A DNA stretch of 64,000 nt. Source: Verrucomicrobiota bacterium (GTDB lineage: Bacteria; Verrucomicrobiota; Verrucomicrobiia; Limisphaerales; UBA1319). The position numbers were made by a program, and so were the translations under genes. Location of the stretch: the NCBI GenBank assembly GCA_022709905.1, contig JAKLHY010000031.1, forward strand, positions 22,150 to 86,149, given 5' to 3'. Below, piece by piece: positions 1-7,666 of the stretch (position 1 is the first letter of the stretch; each line of letters starts with the position of its first letter). The notes under the pieces were generated by a model. It was given only the letters and a program-made list of their open reading frames with translations, was not told the DNA's origin and did no database searches.

Positions 1-1
1 G

Positions 2-430
2 AGCGTTCATTTGCTGTTCCATGGACTGCTGGGCGTGGTGCTGGGACGAAGGGCCTTGCTGGCCATTCCGATCGGGCTGGCTCTGCAGGCGGCCTTATTG
101 GGACATGGCGGCATCAGCACCTTGGGGGTGAACGCGTCGATGTTCGGCTTGGCGGCGCTTTTGGCCCATCAGGTCTTTCGTCAATCCGGGCGAGCGGTAT
201 GGCTGCGTCCCTTTATGCGGGGCGCCCTGGCGGCGGCTTCGGCGGTAGTGGCGTCGGCCGTGATGCTCATGGGCCTGCTCTGGTGGGCAGGGGAAGGATT
301 CCGGTTGGTCGCCCAATACGCCTTGCTGGCGCATCTGCCGGTCTTGGCGATCGAATCCATGGTGACCGGTTTTACCGTAGACTTTCTCCGGCGGGTTCAA
401 CCGGCCTTATTGGCGGGAGGTTTGCCTTGA
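2..430 (+). CDS. cbiM: NikM/CbiM-type ECF transporter S component, C-terminal part (cut by window edge)
   Basis: This is the C-terminal 142 residues of the substrate-capture membrane subunit of a Ni2+/Co2+ energy-coupling-factor transporter; the reading frame is open to the left edge. Family hallmarks visible are the VHLLFHGLLGVVLGRRA helix, the GGISTLGVN loop and the terminal segment HLPVLAIESMVTGFTVDFLR followed by a short arginine/proline tail. About four hydrophobic helices are present. The metal-binding N-terminus with its conserved His2 lies outside the window, so nickel and cobalt cannot be told apart from this piece. The stop TGA overlaps the TTG start of the next gene, indicating translational coupling within one operon. 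Confidence 0.85.
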   Translation, partial: SVHLLFHGLLGVVLGRRALLAIPIGLALQAALLGHGGISTLGVNASMFGLAALLAHQVFRQSGRAVWLRPFMRGALAAASAVVASAVMLMGLLWWAGEGFRLVAQYALLAHLPVLAIESMVTGFTVDFLRRVQPALLAGGLP

Positions 431-972
431 GAATCCGCTGGCTGTTCATGGTGGCGTGGTTGTGCATGGCCACGACCGGTCTTGCTCACCGGCTCTCGAT
501 AGACTGGCGAGTGGAGAAAGATACCCTGGTAATATCCGCCCACACTGAAAGCTCGCCTGCCGCAGGCGCCGACGTGGAAGTCCGATCCGACCATGACGCG
601 ATCCTGGCCACCGGCCTGCTGGATGCCCAGGGGCAATGGCGTTGTCCTTTGAGCCCCACCGGCGGCGTGAGGATCGTCGTGAATGCTGGTTTGGGTCATC
701 GGCGCATCCTGCAACTGACGCAGGAAGAGCTTCAGCCCGCCCGCGCCGCGACTGGAATGGGGTCCGCGCCGGATACGACACAGTCGGATCCCGGTCCGGC
801 CAACGGGCCTCGCGTGGGGGGAAGCAGTGATGGCGCGCCGGGGCAGGTTGTTCGGGCCGTCGTGGGGTTGACCTTCATCCTGGCTTTATCGGCCTCGTGG
901 ATGAGCTATCGCAATTCCCGACGGGTGTCGGCGATCGAGAAACGCCTGGATCAACATGCGAGCCGAGGTTGA
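427..972 (+). CDS. NikL-like accessory membrane protein of the Ni/Co ECF transporter
   Basis: A 181-residue protein with an N-terminal signal/anchor helix (about residues 3-21), an extracytoplasmic beta-rich region with the segment RIVVNAGLGHR, a Gly/Pro-rich linker and one C-terminal transmembrane helix (about 140-160) followed by a basic tail. This layout matches the NikL component of NikKMLQO-type transporters, which replaces CbiN. It sits between the M and Q components, overlapping the first by 4 bp and the second by 17 bp. The TTG start at 427 is chosen because of that coupling; ATG at 448 would leave a shorter signal sequence. Assignment is by architecture and position, not by a recognised catalytic motif. 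Confidence 0.6.
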   Translation: MRIRWLFMVAWLCMATTGLAHRLSIDWRVEKDTLVISAHTESSPAAGADVEVRSDHDAILATGLLDAQGQWRCPLSPTGGVRIVVNAGLGHRRILQLTQEELQPARAATGMGSAPDTTQSDPGPANGPRVGGSSDGAPGQVVRAVVGLTFILALSASWMSYRNSRRVSAIEKRLDQHASRG

Positions 973-1720
973 ACTTTTTGCCAATCGCTCTTCGCCGGTT
1001 CATGACTGGGACGCGCGCTGGAAGATCGCCGCGCTGACCACGGGGATCGCGGTGCTTTCATCGCTTCAAAGTCCGGCTGCGGGCCTGGCCGGGGTGGCGG
1101 GCGCCTTGGGATTGCTGTGGAGCGGCCGATTGCCCGTCCCGTTTCTCCTGGCGCGTTTGGGGGTGGCCCAGGCCTTTTTATTGCCTTGCCTGGTGCTGCT
1201 GCCTCTGACCTTTTCGTCCCAACCGTTTTCCCTGGGGCCGTTGACGTTGAGCGGAGAGGGCTTGCGGGTGGCGGCCATGATGTATCTCCGCGCGCTGGCG
1301 ATCCTCGCGGTGGCCATGGCCGTAGTCTATTCGACGCCCATGATGGTTTTGCTGCGGGCGCTGCAATGCTTGTTGGTTCCAAAAACTCTGGTTTCCATCG
1401 CGTTGCTTGCCTATCGGTATCTGTTCACTTTGTCGTGGGAGTTCATGCGATTGCGATGGGCGCTGGCCACCCGGGGATTCGGCAACCGGAGCGCGCGCGC
1501 CGGGCACCGAATTCTGGCCAATGTGGTGGGGATTTCTCTTTTGCGAAGCTTCGAACGCACCGAGCGGATTCAGCAGGCCATGCATTGCCGCGGTTACACC
1601 GGTCAGTTGCACACGCTGCATCGGTTTGACGGCCGGCGCTCCGATATCGCCAAGTCCATCGCGTGCGTTTTATTCGCCGGAGCGTTGCTGGCGTGGGATC
1701 GGGGATGGATTCGGTGGTGA
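956..1720 (+). CDS. cbiQ: CbiQ/NikQ ECF transporter transmembrane (T) component
   Basis: A 254-residue integral membrane protein, the scaffold that couples the ATPase to the metal-binding M subunit. The N-terminus with the DWDARWK segment, several hydrophobic helices, and the cytoplasmic coupling region around ALATRGFGNRSAR and QQAMHCRGYTG (the Ala-Arg-Gly type motifs that contact the ATPase) are typical of CbiQ. Length is normal for the family (220-270 aa). It starts 17 bp inside the preceding gene and ends 6 bp before cbiO, so it belongs to the same transcript. Substrate (Ni2+ or Co2+) cannot be decided from this subunit. Confidence 0.9.
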   Translation: MRAEVELFANRSSPVHDWDARWKIAALTTGIAVLSSLQSPAAGLAGVAGALGLLWSGRLPVPFLLARLGVAQAFLLPCLVLLPLTFSSQPFSLGPLTLSGEGLRVAAMMYLRALAILAVAMAVVYSTPMMVLLRALQCLLVPKTLVSIALLAYRYLFTLSWEFMRLRWALATRGFGNRSARAGHRILANVVGISLLRSFERTERIQQAMHCRGYTGQLHTLHRFDGRRSDIAKSIACVLFAGALLAWDRGWIRW

Positions 1721-1726
1721 TGGGCC

Positions 1727-2560
1727 ATGAGCTGTTTGGTCGAAATCCAGAATCTGCAATACGCTTATCCCCAGGGACGCAAAGCCCTGGTGGATGTCAG
1801 TCTTCACCTGAATCACGGCGAACGCGTCGGGCTCATCGGACCCAATGGCGCCGGCAAGACAACCTTCCTGCTTGTTCTGGCCGGTTTGATGAACGATTTT
1901 CAGGGCGAAGTGTCCGTGGCCGGCTGCGATCTGAGCACCGCGGCGGGCCGCCGCAGTGTTCACCGAAAACTCGGTGTGGTCTTCCAAAATACAGACGACC
2001 AAATTGTCAATGCCAATGTCTATGAAGATGTCGCCTTTGGCCCGTTGAATCTGGGCCTGCCTGAAATCGAAGTCCGGCAACGGGTCAACCAGGCGCTGGC
2101 AAGCGTGGGCCTGAACGAGGATTACTGGCAACGCATCCCGTTTCATTTGTCCTCGGGCGAGAAACGACGGGTCGCCATTGCCGGTGTCGTCGCCATGCAA
2201 CCCCAAATCATCCTGATGGATGAACCGACCAGCGACCTGGATCCGCGAGGGCGGCGGGAACTCGTCCAGATCCTGTCCCGTCTGCCCATCACTCGGATTG
2301 TATCGAGTCACAACCTCGAGTTCGTCCTCGAAACTTGCGATCGGGTTTTGGTTCTGGACGAGGGACGATTGCGAGCGGACGGCCCCGTGCGGAGGATTCT
2401 GGCCGACGAAAGCCTCATGCTCCATCACGGGCTCGAAGTGCCCGGGAGTATTTCCGCCGAGGAACGACGGCACGCCGCGCTCGCCGGGCCGATTCCCGAG
2501 CCCGCGCCTAATCACCCGCACTCGCATCCTCACTCGTCAATGAAGCTAACAAGCCTATGA
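1727..2560 (+). CDS. cbiO: CbiO/NikO ECF transporter ATPase
   Basis: A 277-residue ABC ATPase powering Ni/Co uptake. Walker A is GPNGAGKTT (about residues 38-46), the Q-loop region is VVFQNTDDQI, the ABC signature is HLSSGEKRRVAIA (about 141-153), Walker B is ILMDEPTSDLD and the switch histidine is in SSHNLEFV. The C-terminal tail is rich in His (NHPHSHPHSS), which could bind metal but is not needed for ATPase activity. It follows cbiQ by 6 bp and its stop overlaps the ATG of the DUF4198 gene (ATGA), confirming operon membership. Confidence 0.93.
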   Translation: MSCLVEIQNLQYAYPQGRKALVDVSLHLNHGERVGLIGPNGAGKTTFLLVLAGLMNDFQGEVSVAGCDLSTAAGRRSVHRKLGVVFQNTDDQIVNANVYEDVAFGPLNLGLPEIEVRQRVNQALASVGLNEDYWQRIPFHLSSGEKRRVAIAGVVAMQPQIILMDEPTSDLDPRGRRELVQILSRLPITRIVSSHNLEFVLETCDRVLVLDEGRLRADGPVRRILADESLMLHHGLEVPGSISAEERRHAALAGPIPEPAPNHPHSHPHSSMKLTSL

Positions 2561-3357
2561 GACCCATGGGAGCAATCAGACTTATGAAATTGATACGTGT
2601 GTCCTGGATGCTCGCGATGAGCGGACTGATGTCCTTGGTCGCCGCTCGAGCGCATTTTCCGATCCTCGTTCATGACGCGGATCTTGGCTCCACCAACGGC
2701 TCTGTGACGATTACCTACGCGGTGGGTCATCCCTTTGAATTGGAAATGGAGCCCGCGCAACGCCCCGATCAACTCCGCCTGATCGATCCGCGCGGCCGTC
2801 TTACGGATGACACCGGGCGCCTGGTAAAGACGCTGTTTCGCCAGCAGACCCACGTGACGGCGTGGCAACTCCAGTTCGATCCGGCTCGGGGAGATACCCT
2901 CGTGGCCCTGACTTCGCCGGCGGAGATCGATGCGGCGCAGAAAACCCTCTACCGCGAATACGTCAAGGTCTGTATTCACCGCTCGACTCAGGGCGGTTGG
3001 ACGAATCGCACCGGACAACCTCTCGAGATTGTCCCCTTGACGCGGCCGTATGGATTGCGCCCGGGAATGGTTTTTTCCGGGCGCCTGATGAAAGGCCGTG
3101 AACCTGTGGCGAACGCCGAGGTCTATGCGGAGCGCCTGAACGACGTTGCGCCCGTCAGCGCATCCATGCCTCCCGAACCCTTGGTTACTTATGCGGCGCA
3201 AACGGATCTCCAGGGACAATTTGTGCTCTCGCTTCCGGATCCGGGCTGGTGGGTGGTGGGCGCTTATGCCGACGATCTGGGATCGATCCGAGACAAGGAC
3301 AAGGAATACTCGCACGAGGCCTTTGCCGGTTTCTGGGTGCGGGTCGAACCTCGCTGA
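2557..3357 (+). CDS. DUF4198/NikK-like periplasmic component of Ni/Co transporter
   Basis: A 266-residue exported protein: a long N-terminal region with a hydrophobic signal helix ending near AARAHFPIL, then a beta-sandwich of the DUF4198 (COG5266) type, which in other genomes accompanies NikMLQO transporters as NikK. Supporting features are the HFP start of the mature protein, the FSGRLMKGREPVANAEVYAE segment (a typical carboxypeptidase-regulatory-like fold) and the GWWVVGA region near the C-terminus. Its ATG overlaps the cbiO stop. It probably captures metal in the periplasm or shapes the M-subunit exterior; that function is inferred from context. Confidence 0.75.
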   Translation: MRPMGAIRLMKLIRVSWMLAMSGLMSLVAARAHFPILVHDADLGSTNGSVTITYAVGHPFELEMEPAQRPDQLRLIDPRGRLTDDTGRLVKTLFRQQTHVTAWQLQFDPARGDTLVALTSPAEIDAAQKTLYREYVKVCIHRSTQGGWTNRTGQPLEIVPLTRPYGLRPGMVFSGRLMKGREPVANAEVYAERLNDVAPVSASMPPEPLVTYAAQTDLQGQFVLSLPDPGWWVVGAYADDLGSIRDKDKEYSHEAFAGFWVRVEPR

Positions 3358-3391
3358 CAACCCGCGGATCCAGAGATTTTCCTCCGTCTGG

Positions 3392-3416
3392 CTTAGGGTC
3401 TGATACCGACCCTTAG
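3392..3416. terminator. Hairpin between convergent genes
   Basis: An inverted repeat CTTAGGGTC / GACCCTTAG (8 of 9 pairs, 7-base loop) lies between the end of the DUF4198 gene and the end of the convergent DUF190 gene, overlapping the latter's stop codon. No U-tract follows on either strand, so it is at best a weak or bidirectional terminator. Confidence 0.4.
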
Positions 3417-3772
3417 GACACGGGAGGTTGAGGCGTTTCGGACGCGGCGCGGTAATCGATCACGGTCACTTTCTCGAGGGTCACCAACCCGCCGGTTATC
3501 ATTTCGTCCAGGACCGGCAGAAAGCTCCTCAGTTTTTCCTCGGTGTCCACGATTTCGATCACGAGCGGCAAGTCCATCGAGAGACGGAGGATTTTGGCGG
3601 TATGCAGCCGGCTCGATTTCCCGAAGCCCATCGGACCGCGTAACACGGTGGCCCCCGCCAGATGCATTTCCCGCGCCTTCAGCACCAGGGCCTCGTAAAG
3701 CGCCTGGTGTTTCCAACGGTCGCTTTCGCCGATGTAAATCCGCAACAACATCGCGTCATGAGGCAGTTGCAT
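3413..3772 (-). CDS. DUF190 family protein, CrcB-associated
   Basis: A 119-residue cytoplasmic protein of the DUF190 family, which folds like PII signalling proteins and is commonly linked to CrcB. Recognisable features are the start LLRIYIGESDRWKHQALYEA, the GATVLRGPMGFG segment and the LPLVIEIVDTEEKL segment. It starts 1 bp after the crcB stop, so the two are co-transcribed. A role in tuning fluoride export is inferred from this linkage. Confidence 0.85.
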   Translation of the reverse strand: MQLPHDAMLLRIYIGESDRWKHQALYEALVLKAREMHLAGATVLRGPMGFGKSSRLHTAKILRLSMDLPLVIEIVDTEEKLRSFLPVLDEMITGGLVTLEKVTVIDYRAASETPQPPVS

Positions 3773-3773
3773 A

Positions 3774-4172
3774 TTAGGAACCTTTCGTGGATTGGAGGGC
3801 CAGAGCCAGCACGTAGCCCAGCCAGACCCCCAGCAGACACAAGACCAAAGAAAGCACCGCGTTGGTGCCGGCCTTGAACCATTCGCCGTTCCCGGCCAAG
3901 GTGAGGGTTTGAAGACTGAAGGACGAGAAGGTGGTATACCCCCCGCAAATCCCCATCATAAAAAACAGCCGGAAAGAAGCCGGAGCCAGGAATCGGCCTT
4001 CCGGACCGGTCAAAGCCGCAAATAACCCAATCGCAAACGATCCGGTGACATTGACGACCAGCGTTCCCAAAGGAAACGTCTCGCCGAAATACCGGGCGAC
4101 CAGTCCGGAAAGGCCCCATCGGGCCATCCCTCCCAGTCCACTGCCCAGAAATACCCACAAGGCATCCAACAT
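3774..4172 (-). CDS. crcB: Fluoride exporter CrcB/Fluc
   Basis: A small four-helix membrane protein that forms dual-topology dimers and releases cytoplasmic fluoride. Visible motifs are GLGGMARWGLSG, NVTGSFAIGLFA (the Na+/F- pore asparagine region) and GICGGYTTFSSFS (the Phe-box and break motif). The ATG at 4172 gives 132 aa, normal for the family; a GTG at 4205 would add 11 residues. A single copy is present, implying a homodimer. I looked upstream for the conserved fluoride riboswitch core and did not find it. Confidence 0.9.
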   Translation of the reverse strand: MLDALWVFLGSGLGGMARWGLSGLVARYFGETFPLGTLVVNVTGSFAIGLFAALTGPEGRFLAPASFRLFFMMGICGGYTTFSSFSLQTLTLAGNGEWFKAGTNAVLSLVLCLLGVWLGYVLALALQSTKGS

Positions 4173-4205
4173 AATGAAAACCAACGATCTCAGAGACGCG
4201 GGCAC

Positions 4206-4645
4206 CCGCCGTCGGCCTTGAAATCCGCCGGATTTATTTCTCGCTCAAGCGCGCAGGCAACCTGCGTCACCATCGGATTCACGTTATTAGGCCAGCATGC
4301 TTCTCGGATGGCAAGTGCCCTCTGCGCGTTTCGTCCGGCGATTTGCAGCAACAGGATCTACCGTTTGAAATCGAAGCCCAGAACCGAGCTCGGTGATCTG
4401 AGGGGGAACGGATCACAGGGTGTTTTACAGGTCTGCATCCATGAATTGTGCTCTTGAATCCCGTGTGACCATCGGCTACGATCTTCATCGAATCCAATTT
4501 GAATGGCGAAAAAATTTGAGCCCGAGAGATCCTGTTTGCGCTTATTGCGCGCGTCCTTGATGCTGGCGCCCGTGAGTTTGAGGTGGATTACCAGAACGGC
4601 GAGGATGTGTTCCGTGTGACGTGAATAAAAGCTTAACCAGTCTTT
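4206..4645. other. Intergenic region, nothing recognised
   Basis: About 440 bp between divergent genes. Open frames here are short and lack coding character. No riboswitch, tRNA or clear promoter pair was recognised. Confidence 0.5.
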
Positions 4646-6007
4646 ATGCGAAAACCACTGCCTTTTTGGATCGTGTTTCAATGGGGAATCCTCGCGGTGG
4701 CCTGGGCGCAGGTCCCCCCCGTCGTTAACTACCAGGGCCGCATCACGGCTTCGGGCACCAATTTTAATGGCGAAGGTCATTTCAAATTCGCGCTGGTTGG
4801 CAACTACACCAACATGGCCCGTCAAGCGATCGCGACAGCCACCGTCAAGAGTGGCGCGATTGCGGCTGTTACGGTCGTGGATGGAGGCTCTGACTATACT
4901 GACGTTCCAAAAGTCACCGTGAGAGACCCTCTGGGATCCGGCGCCCAATTGACGGCAACGATTTCCCACGGCGCTGTCACGACGATCAAGATTGCGGACG
5001 GCGGCCGCAGTTACTCCCTAATGCCCATCATTCAAGTCGAGGCGCCTAAACCCGCGTGGTCGGCCACAACCTTTTGGAGCAACGACGGCACTAGCGTGTC
5101 GGGAAACGAACCCACCTCGGCGGTGTCGGTGCCAGTCGATGCGGGCCTGTTCTCCGTGGGATTGGGGGACACCAATCTCGCCAATATGGCTGGCTTGGAG
5201 GCGTCGGTATTTGAGAAGATCGACCTGCGGCTTCGGATCTGGTTCAGCGATGGATCGGGGCCGTTTATTCAACTCAGCCCCGATCAATCCATGGGTTCGA
5301 CGGCCTATGCCCTGATGGCCGCCCGGGTGTCCCCCGCGAGCCTCACCAATCTGGATGCCTCCCAATTGACGACCGGCCAGATCCCGGAAGCGCGTGTTCC
5401 CGCGAGCATTGCGCGCGTCAGCAACATCATGCCGGAGGTCTTGGCCCACGACGGATCGGGCAGCAGTCTCAACGCGGACCTGCTCGACGGCCATCACGCG
5501 AGTGATTTTGCCTTCACTTCGCATGCCCATCCTGGAATGGTCACGAACACCGCTGCTTCCTGGGTTTTCATCCCCGGCGCTCAGTTGGGTGCCGCACTCA
5601 ACTTTTATCAGATGGATGTTGCGCCGAACGTCAGGGGAAGTTCTCAACTGTACAGTGGAGATACAACCGGAGAAAAATCATTGACGTTGCCGCTATCGCT
5701 GCCCTCTGTGCTCTACGGAAAACCGGTTCAACTCGATGAGTTGTGGATTGATTATTATTGTGAGAATGGCGCGAAAAACTACATCTCGGGAACCGGCCTG
5801 ACCCGCCAATCCTGGGATGGTTGGAGCGCCGGTTTATTGAACGATTCGACGCCACACAAGAGCAACGACTACACCAATTACGTCTGCACGGACCTTGGGA
5901 TTCTCTCCAGCAACGCATCCTCCGTGATGCTCCGGCTGGATTTCCAATTCGCGAACAAGACCAATTACATTCAAATCAATTCCGTGCGACTCAAGCTGAC
6001 GCATTAA
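4646..6007 (+). CDS. Secreted protein of unknown function with tail-fibre-like segment
   Basis: A 453-residue exported protein with a signal peptide (cleavage likely after VAWAQ). The mature start PPVVNYQGRITASGT is a common opening of secreted proteins in Verrucomicrobiota and Planctomycetota. Two similar short repeats follow (residues about 68-100 and 100-130, each with an alternating V/T-rich strand and a DGG-Y turn). Later comes LLDGHHASDFAFTSHAHPG, a motif also found in phage tail-fibre-like proteins. The C-terminal 130 residues look beta-rich. No catalytic motif was recognised. It stands alone, upstream of a sugar oxidoreductase gene. Confidence 0.75.
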   Translation: MRKPLPFWIVFQWGILAVAWAQVPPVVNYQGRITASGTNFNGEGHFKFALVGNYTNMARQAIATATVKSGAIAAVTVVDGGSDYTDVPKVTVRDPLGSGAQLTATISHGAVTTIKIADGGRSYSLMPIIQVEAPKPAWSATTFWSNDGTSVSGNEPTSAVSVPVDAGLFSVGLGDTNLANMAGLEASVFEKIDLRLRIWFSDGSGPFIQLSPDQSMGSTAYALMAARVSPASLTNLDASQLTTGQIPEARVPASIARVSNIMPEVLAHDGSGSSLNADLLDGHHASDFAFTSHAHPGMVTNTAASWVFIPGAQLGAALNFYQMDVAPNVRGSSQLYSGDTTGEKSLTLPLSLPSVLYGKPVQLDELWIDYYCENGAKNYISGTGLTRQSWDGWSAGLLNDSTPHKSNDYTNYVCTDLGILSSNASSVMLRLDFQFANKTNYIQINSVRLKLTH

Positions 6008-6261
6008 ACGGCAGATCCGATGAATGCGGTCCGATGATGGCATTTGCAGGCCGATCGCTTACATTCCATCGGTTTTCCCAATCCTTCAGGGCCTTCAAAT
6101 TTTGCCTGCTCATATTGGCGTTTATTGGGTAGGTATTTTTTCCCGCGGTTCGGGGGAGCCAACTTGCGGCTTTACGGGACCGGTCCGGGTAAGGTACAGA
6201 TATCGGCGAATACTCACAACCCAAACAACCGAGAGCTGTCGGGAGCGAAAGGAACAGATCG

Positions 6262-7596
6262 ATGAATCATTTACGGGAAGCAACGCGGCGTGATTTCTTG
6301 AAAACATCGGGGCAAATGGTAGCCGGGGTGGCTTTGGCGGGCGCAATGGCCAGACCCGGTTACGCGGCAGAGAGTAATACAATCAAAATTGCCCTGATCG
6401 GTTGTGGCAGCCGGGGGACTGGCGCGGCGGAAAACGCGCTGTCGACCGAAGGCCCCACCAAACTATGGGCCATGGCCGATGTGTTTCCGAACCGCTTGGA
6501 AAACAGCTACAAGACGTTGACAGAAAAGCACTCCGCGCAGCTCGACGTTCCGCCGGATCGCCGCTTTGTGGGAATGGACGGTTTTAAAAAGGCGATGGAC
6601 ATGCTCAGCAAAGGCGATGTTGTCCTGCTGGCGACCCCTCCGGCTTTTCGTCCGATGCACGTCGAGTATGCGGTCCAAAAGGGGCTGAATGTATTCATGG
6701 AAAAGTCCTTTGCGGTCGACGGCCCCGGGATTCGCAAGGTGATGAAGGCGGGCCAGGAGGCGGCACGCCAGAATTTGAAGATCGCCGGTGGATTGATGAG
6801 CCGTCACAGCGAACCCCTGGAAGAGGCGATTCGACGGATTCATGATGGCGCGTTGGGGGATATTATCACCTGTTGGGCCTATCGAGTGCACGGGCCGGTG
6901 GGGATTGGGGACCGACAGGCCAGCATGAACGAGATGGCCTATCAGATCGCTAACTATAGCTGTTTCACCTGGCTCAACGGCAGTTTCATCGTCGATTGGC
7001 TGATTCACAACATCGATGTCTGTTGCTGGGTGAAGAATGCGTGGCCGGTCGCGGTCCAGGGGAGCGGGGGACGCGAGGTGCGCCGGGATGCCGACCAGCT
7101 TTTTGATCATTACCTGGCCGAATACACTTATCCGGACGGAACTCGAATGATGGCGCAGGGCAGGCACATTGCCAATTGCTGGGAGTTCTTTGGCGATGTG
7201 ATCCAGGGAGCCAAAGGTTGTGCGGTCTTGGGAGAGGGCATCAGTCATCCCCGCCTTTACCGCGGTCATCAGCAGAAGGAAGAAAACATTCTCTGGCAAC
7301 ATCAAGGGTCTCCGGGAAACGCGTATCAGCGGGAACACGATCTGTTCTTCAGCGCGATCCGGAACGATAAACCCTACAATGAAACCGAGCGCTGCGCGAA
7401 GTCATGCCTGACCGCGATCATGGGGCGCATGGCCTGTGAAAGCGGAAAGCTGATCACGTGGGAGGAAGCCTTGAATTCCCAGATCGAGCTCGCGCCGGGT
7501 CTGGACCAGTTCACGATGAATTCCCAGCCGCCCGTTGTTCCGAATGCCAAGGGTGAATATCCCGTGGCCGTGCCCGGAAAAAGCCAGGTGCTTTAG
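6262..7596 (+). CDS. Gfo/Idh/MocA family oxidoreductase, Tat-exported
   Basis: A 444-residue NAD(P)-dependent oxidoreductase of sugars or cyclitols. The N-terminus has a twin-arginine signal (RRDFLKTSG, then a hydrophobic stretch to GYAAE). The Rossmann motif is IALIGCGSRGTGAAENAL (about residues 44-61). The usual E-K-P motif reads FMEKSFAVDG, so the catalytic Lys is kept but Pro is Ser. A conserved C-terminal block is CAKSCLTAIMGRMA with WEEAL. It is a paralogue of the gene at 58781. Its downstream neighbours (beta-helix protein, epimerase-like protein, sialidase) suggest carbohydrate processing. Confidence 0.9.
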   Translation: MNHLREATRRDFLKTSGQMVAGVALAGAMARPGYAAESNTIKIALIGCGSRGTGAAENALSTEGPTKLWAMADVFPNRLENSYKTLTEKHSAQLDVPPDRRFVGMDGFKKAMDMLSKGDVVLLATPPAFRPMHVEYAVQKGLNVFMEKSFAVDGPGIRKVMKAGQEAARQNLKIAGGLMSRHSEPLEEAIRRIHDGALGDIITCWAYRVHGPVGIGDRQASMNEMAYQIANYSCFTWLNGSFIVDWLIHNIDVCCWVKNAWPVAVQGSGGREVRRDADQLFDHYLAEYTYPDGTRMMAQGRHIANCWEFFGDVIQGAKGCAVLGEGISHPRLYRGHQQKEENILWQHQGSPGNAYQREHDLFFSAIRNDKPYNETERCAKSCLTAIMGRMACESGKLITWEEALNSQIELAPGLDQFTMNSQPPVVPNAKGEYPVAVPGKSQVL

Positions 7597-7651
7597 GCCG
7601 CAAGCACTCCAGTCCCCGCCGAGGATCTGTCACGGAAAATATTCAGTGGCG

Positions 7652-7660
7652 GGAGGTGAT
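7652..7660 (+). promoter_or_regulatory. Ribosome binding site deciding the start at 7667
   Basis: GGAGGTGAT is a near-perfect anti-Shine-Dalgarno match placed 6 bp before ATG 7667. The frame is open further upstream into the preceding gene, so this site decides the start. Confidence 0.75.
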
Positions 7661-7666
7661 GTTTTT

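Noticed and set aside
4206..4330. A fluoride riboswitch upstream of crcB
   Set aside because: I searched the minus strand for the conserved GATG and CTGATG-CTC core pairs; a CCGATGGTGACGC fragment is present but the second core is not.
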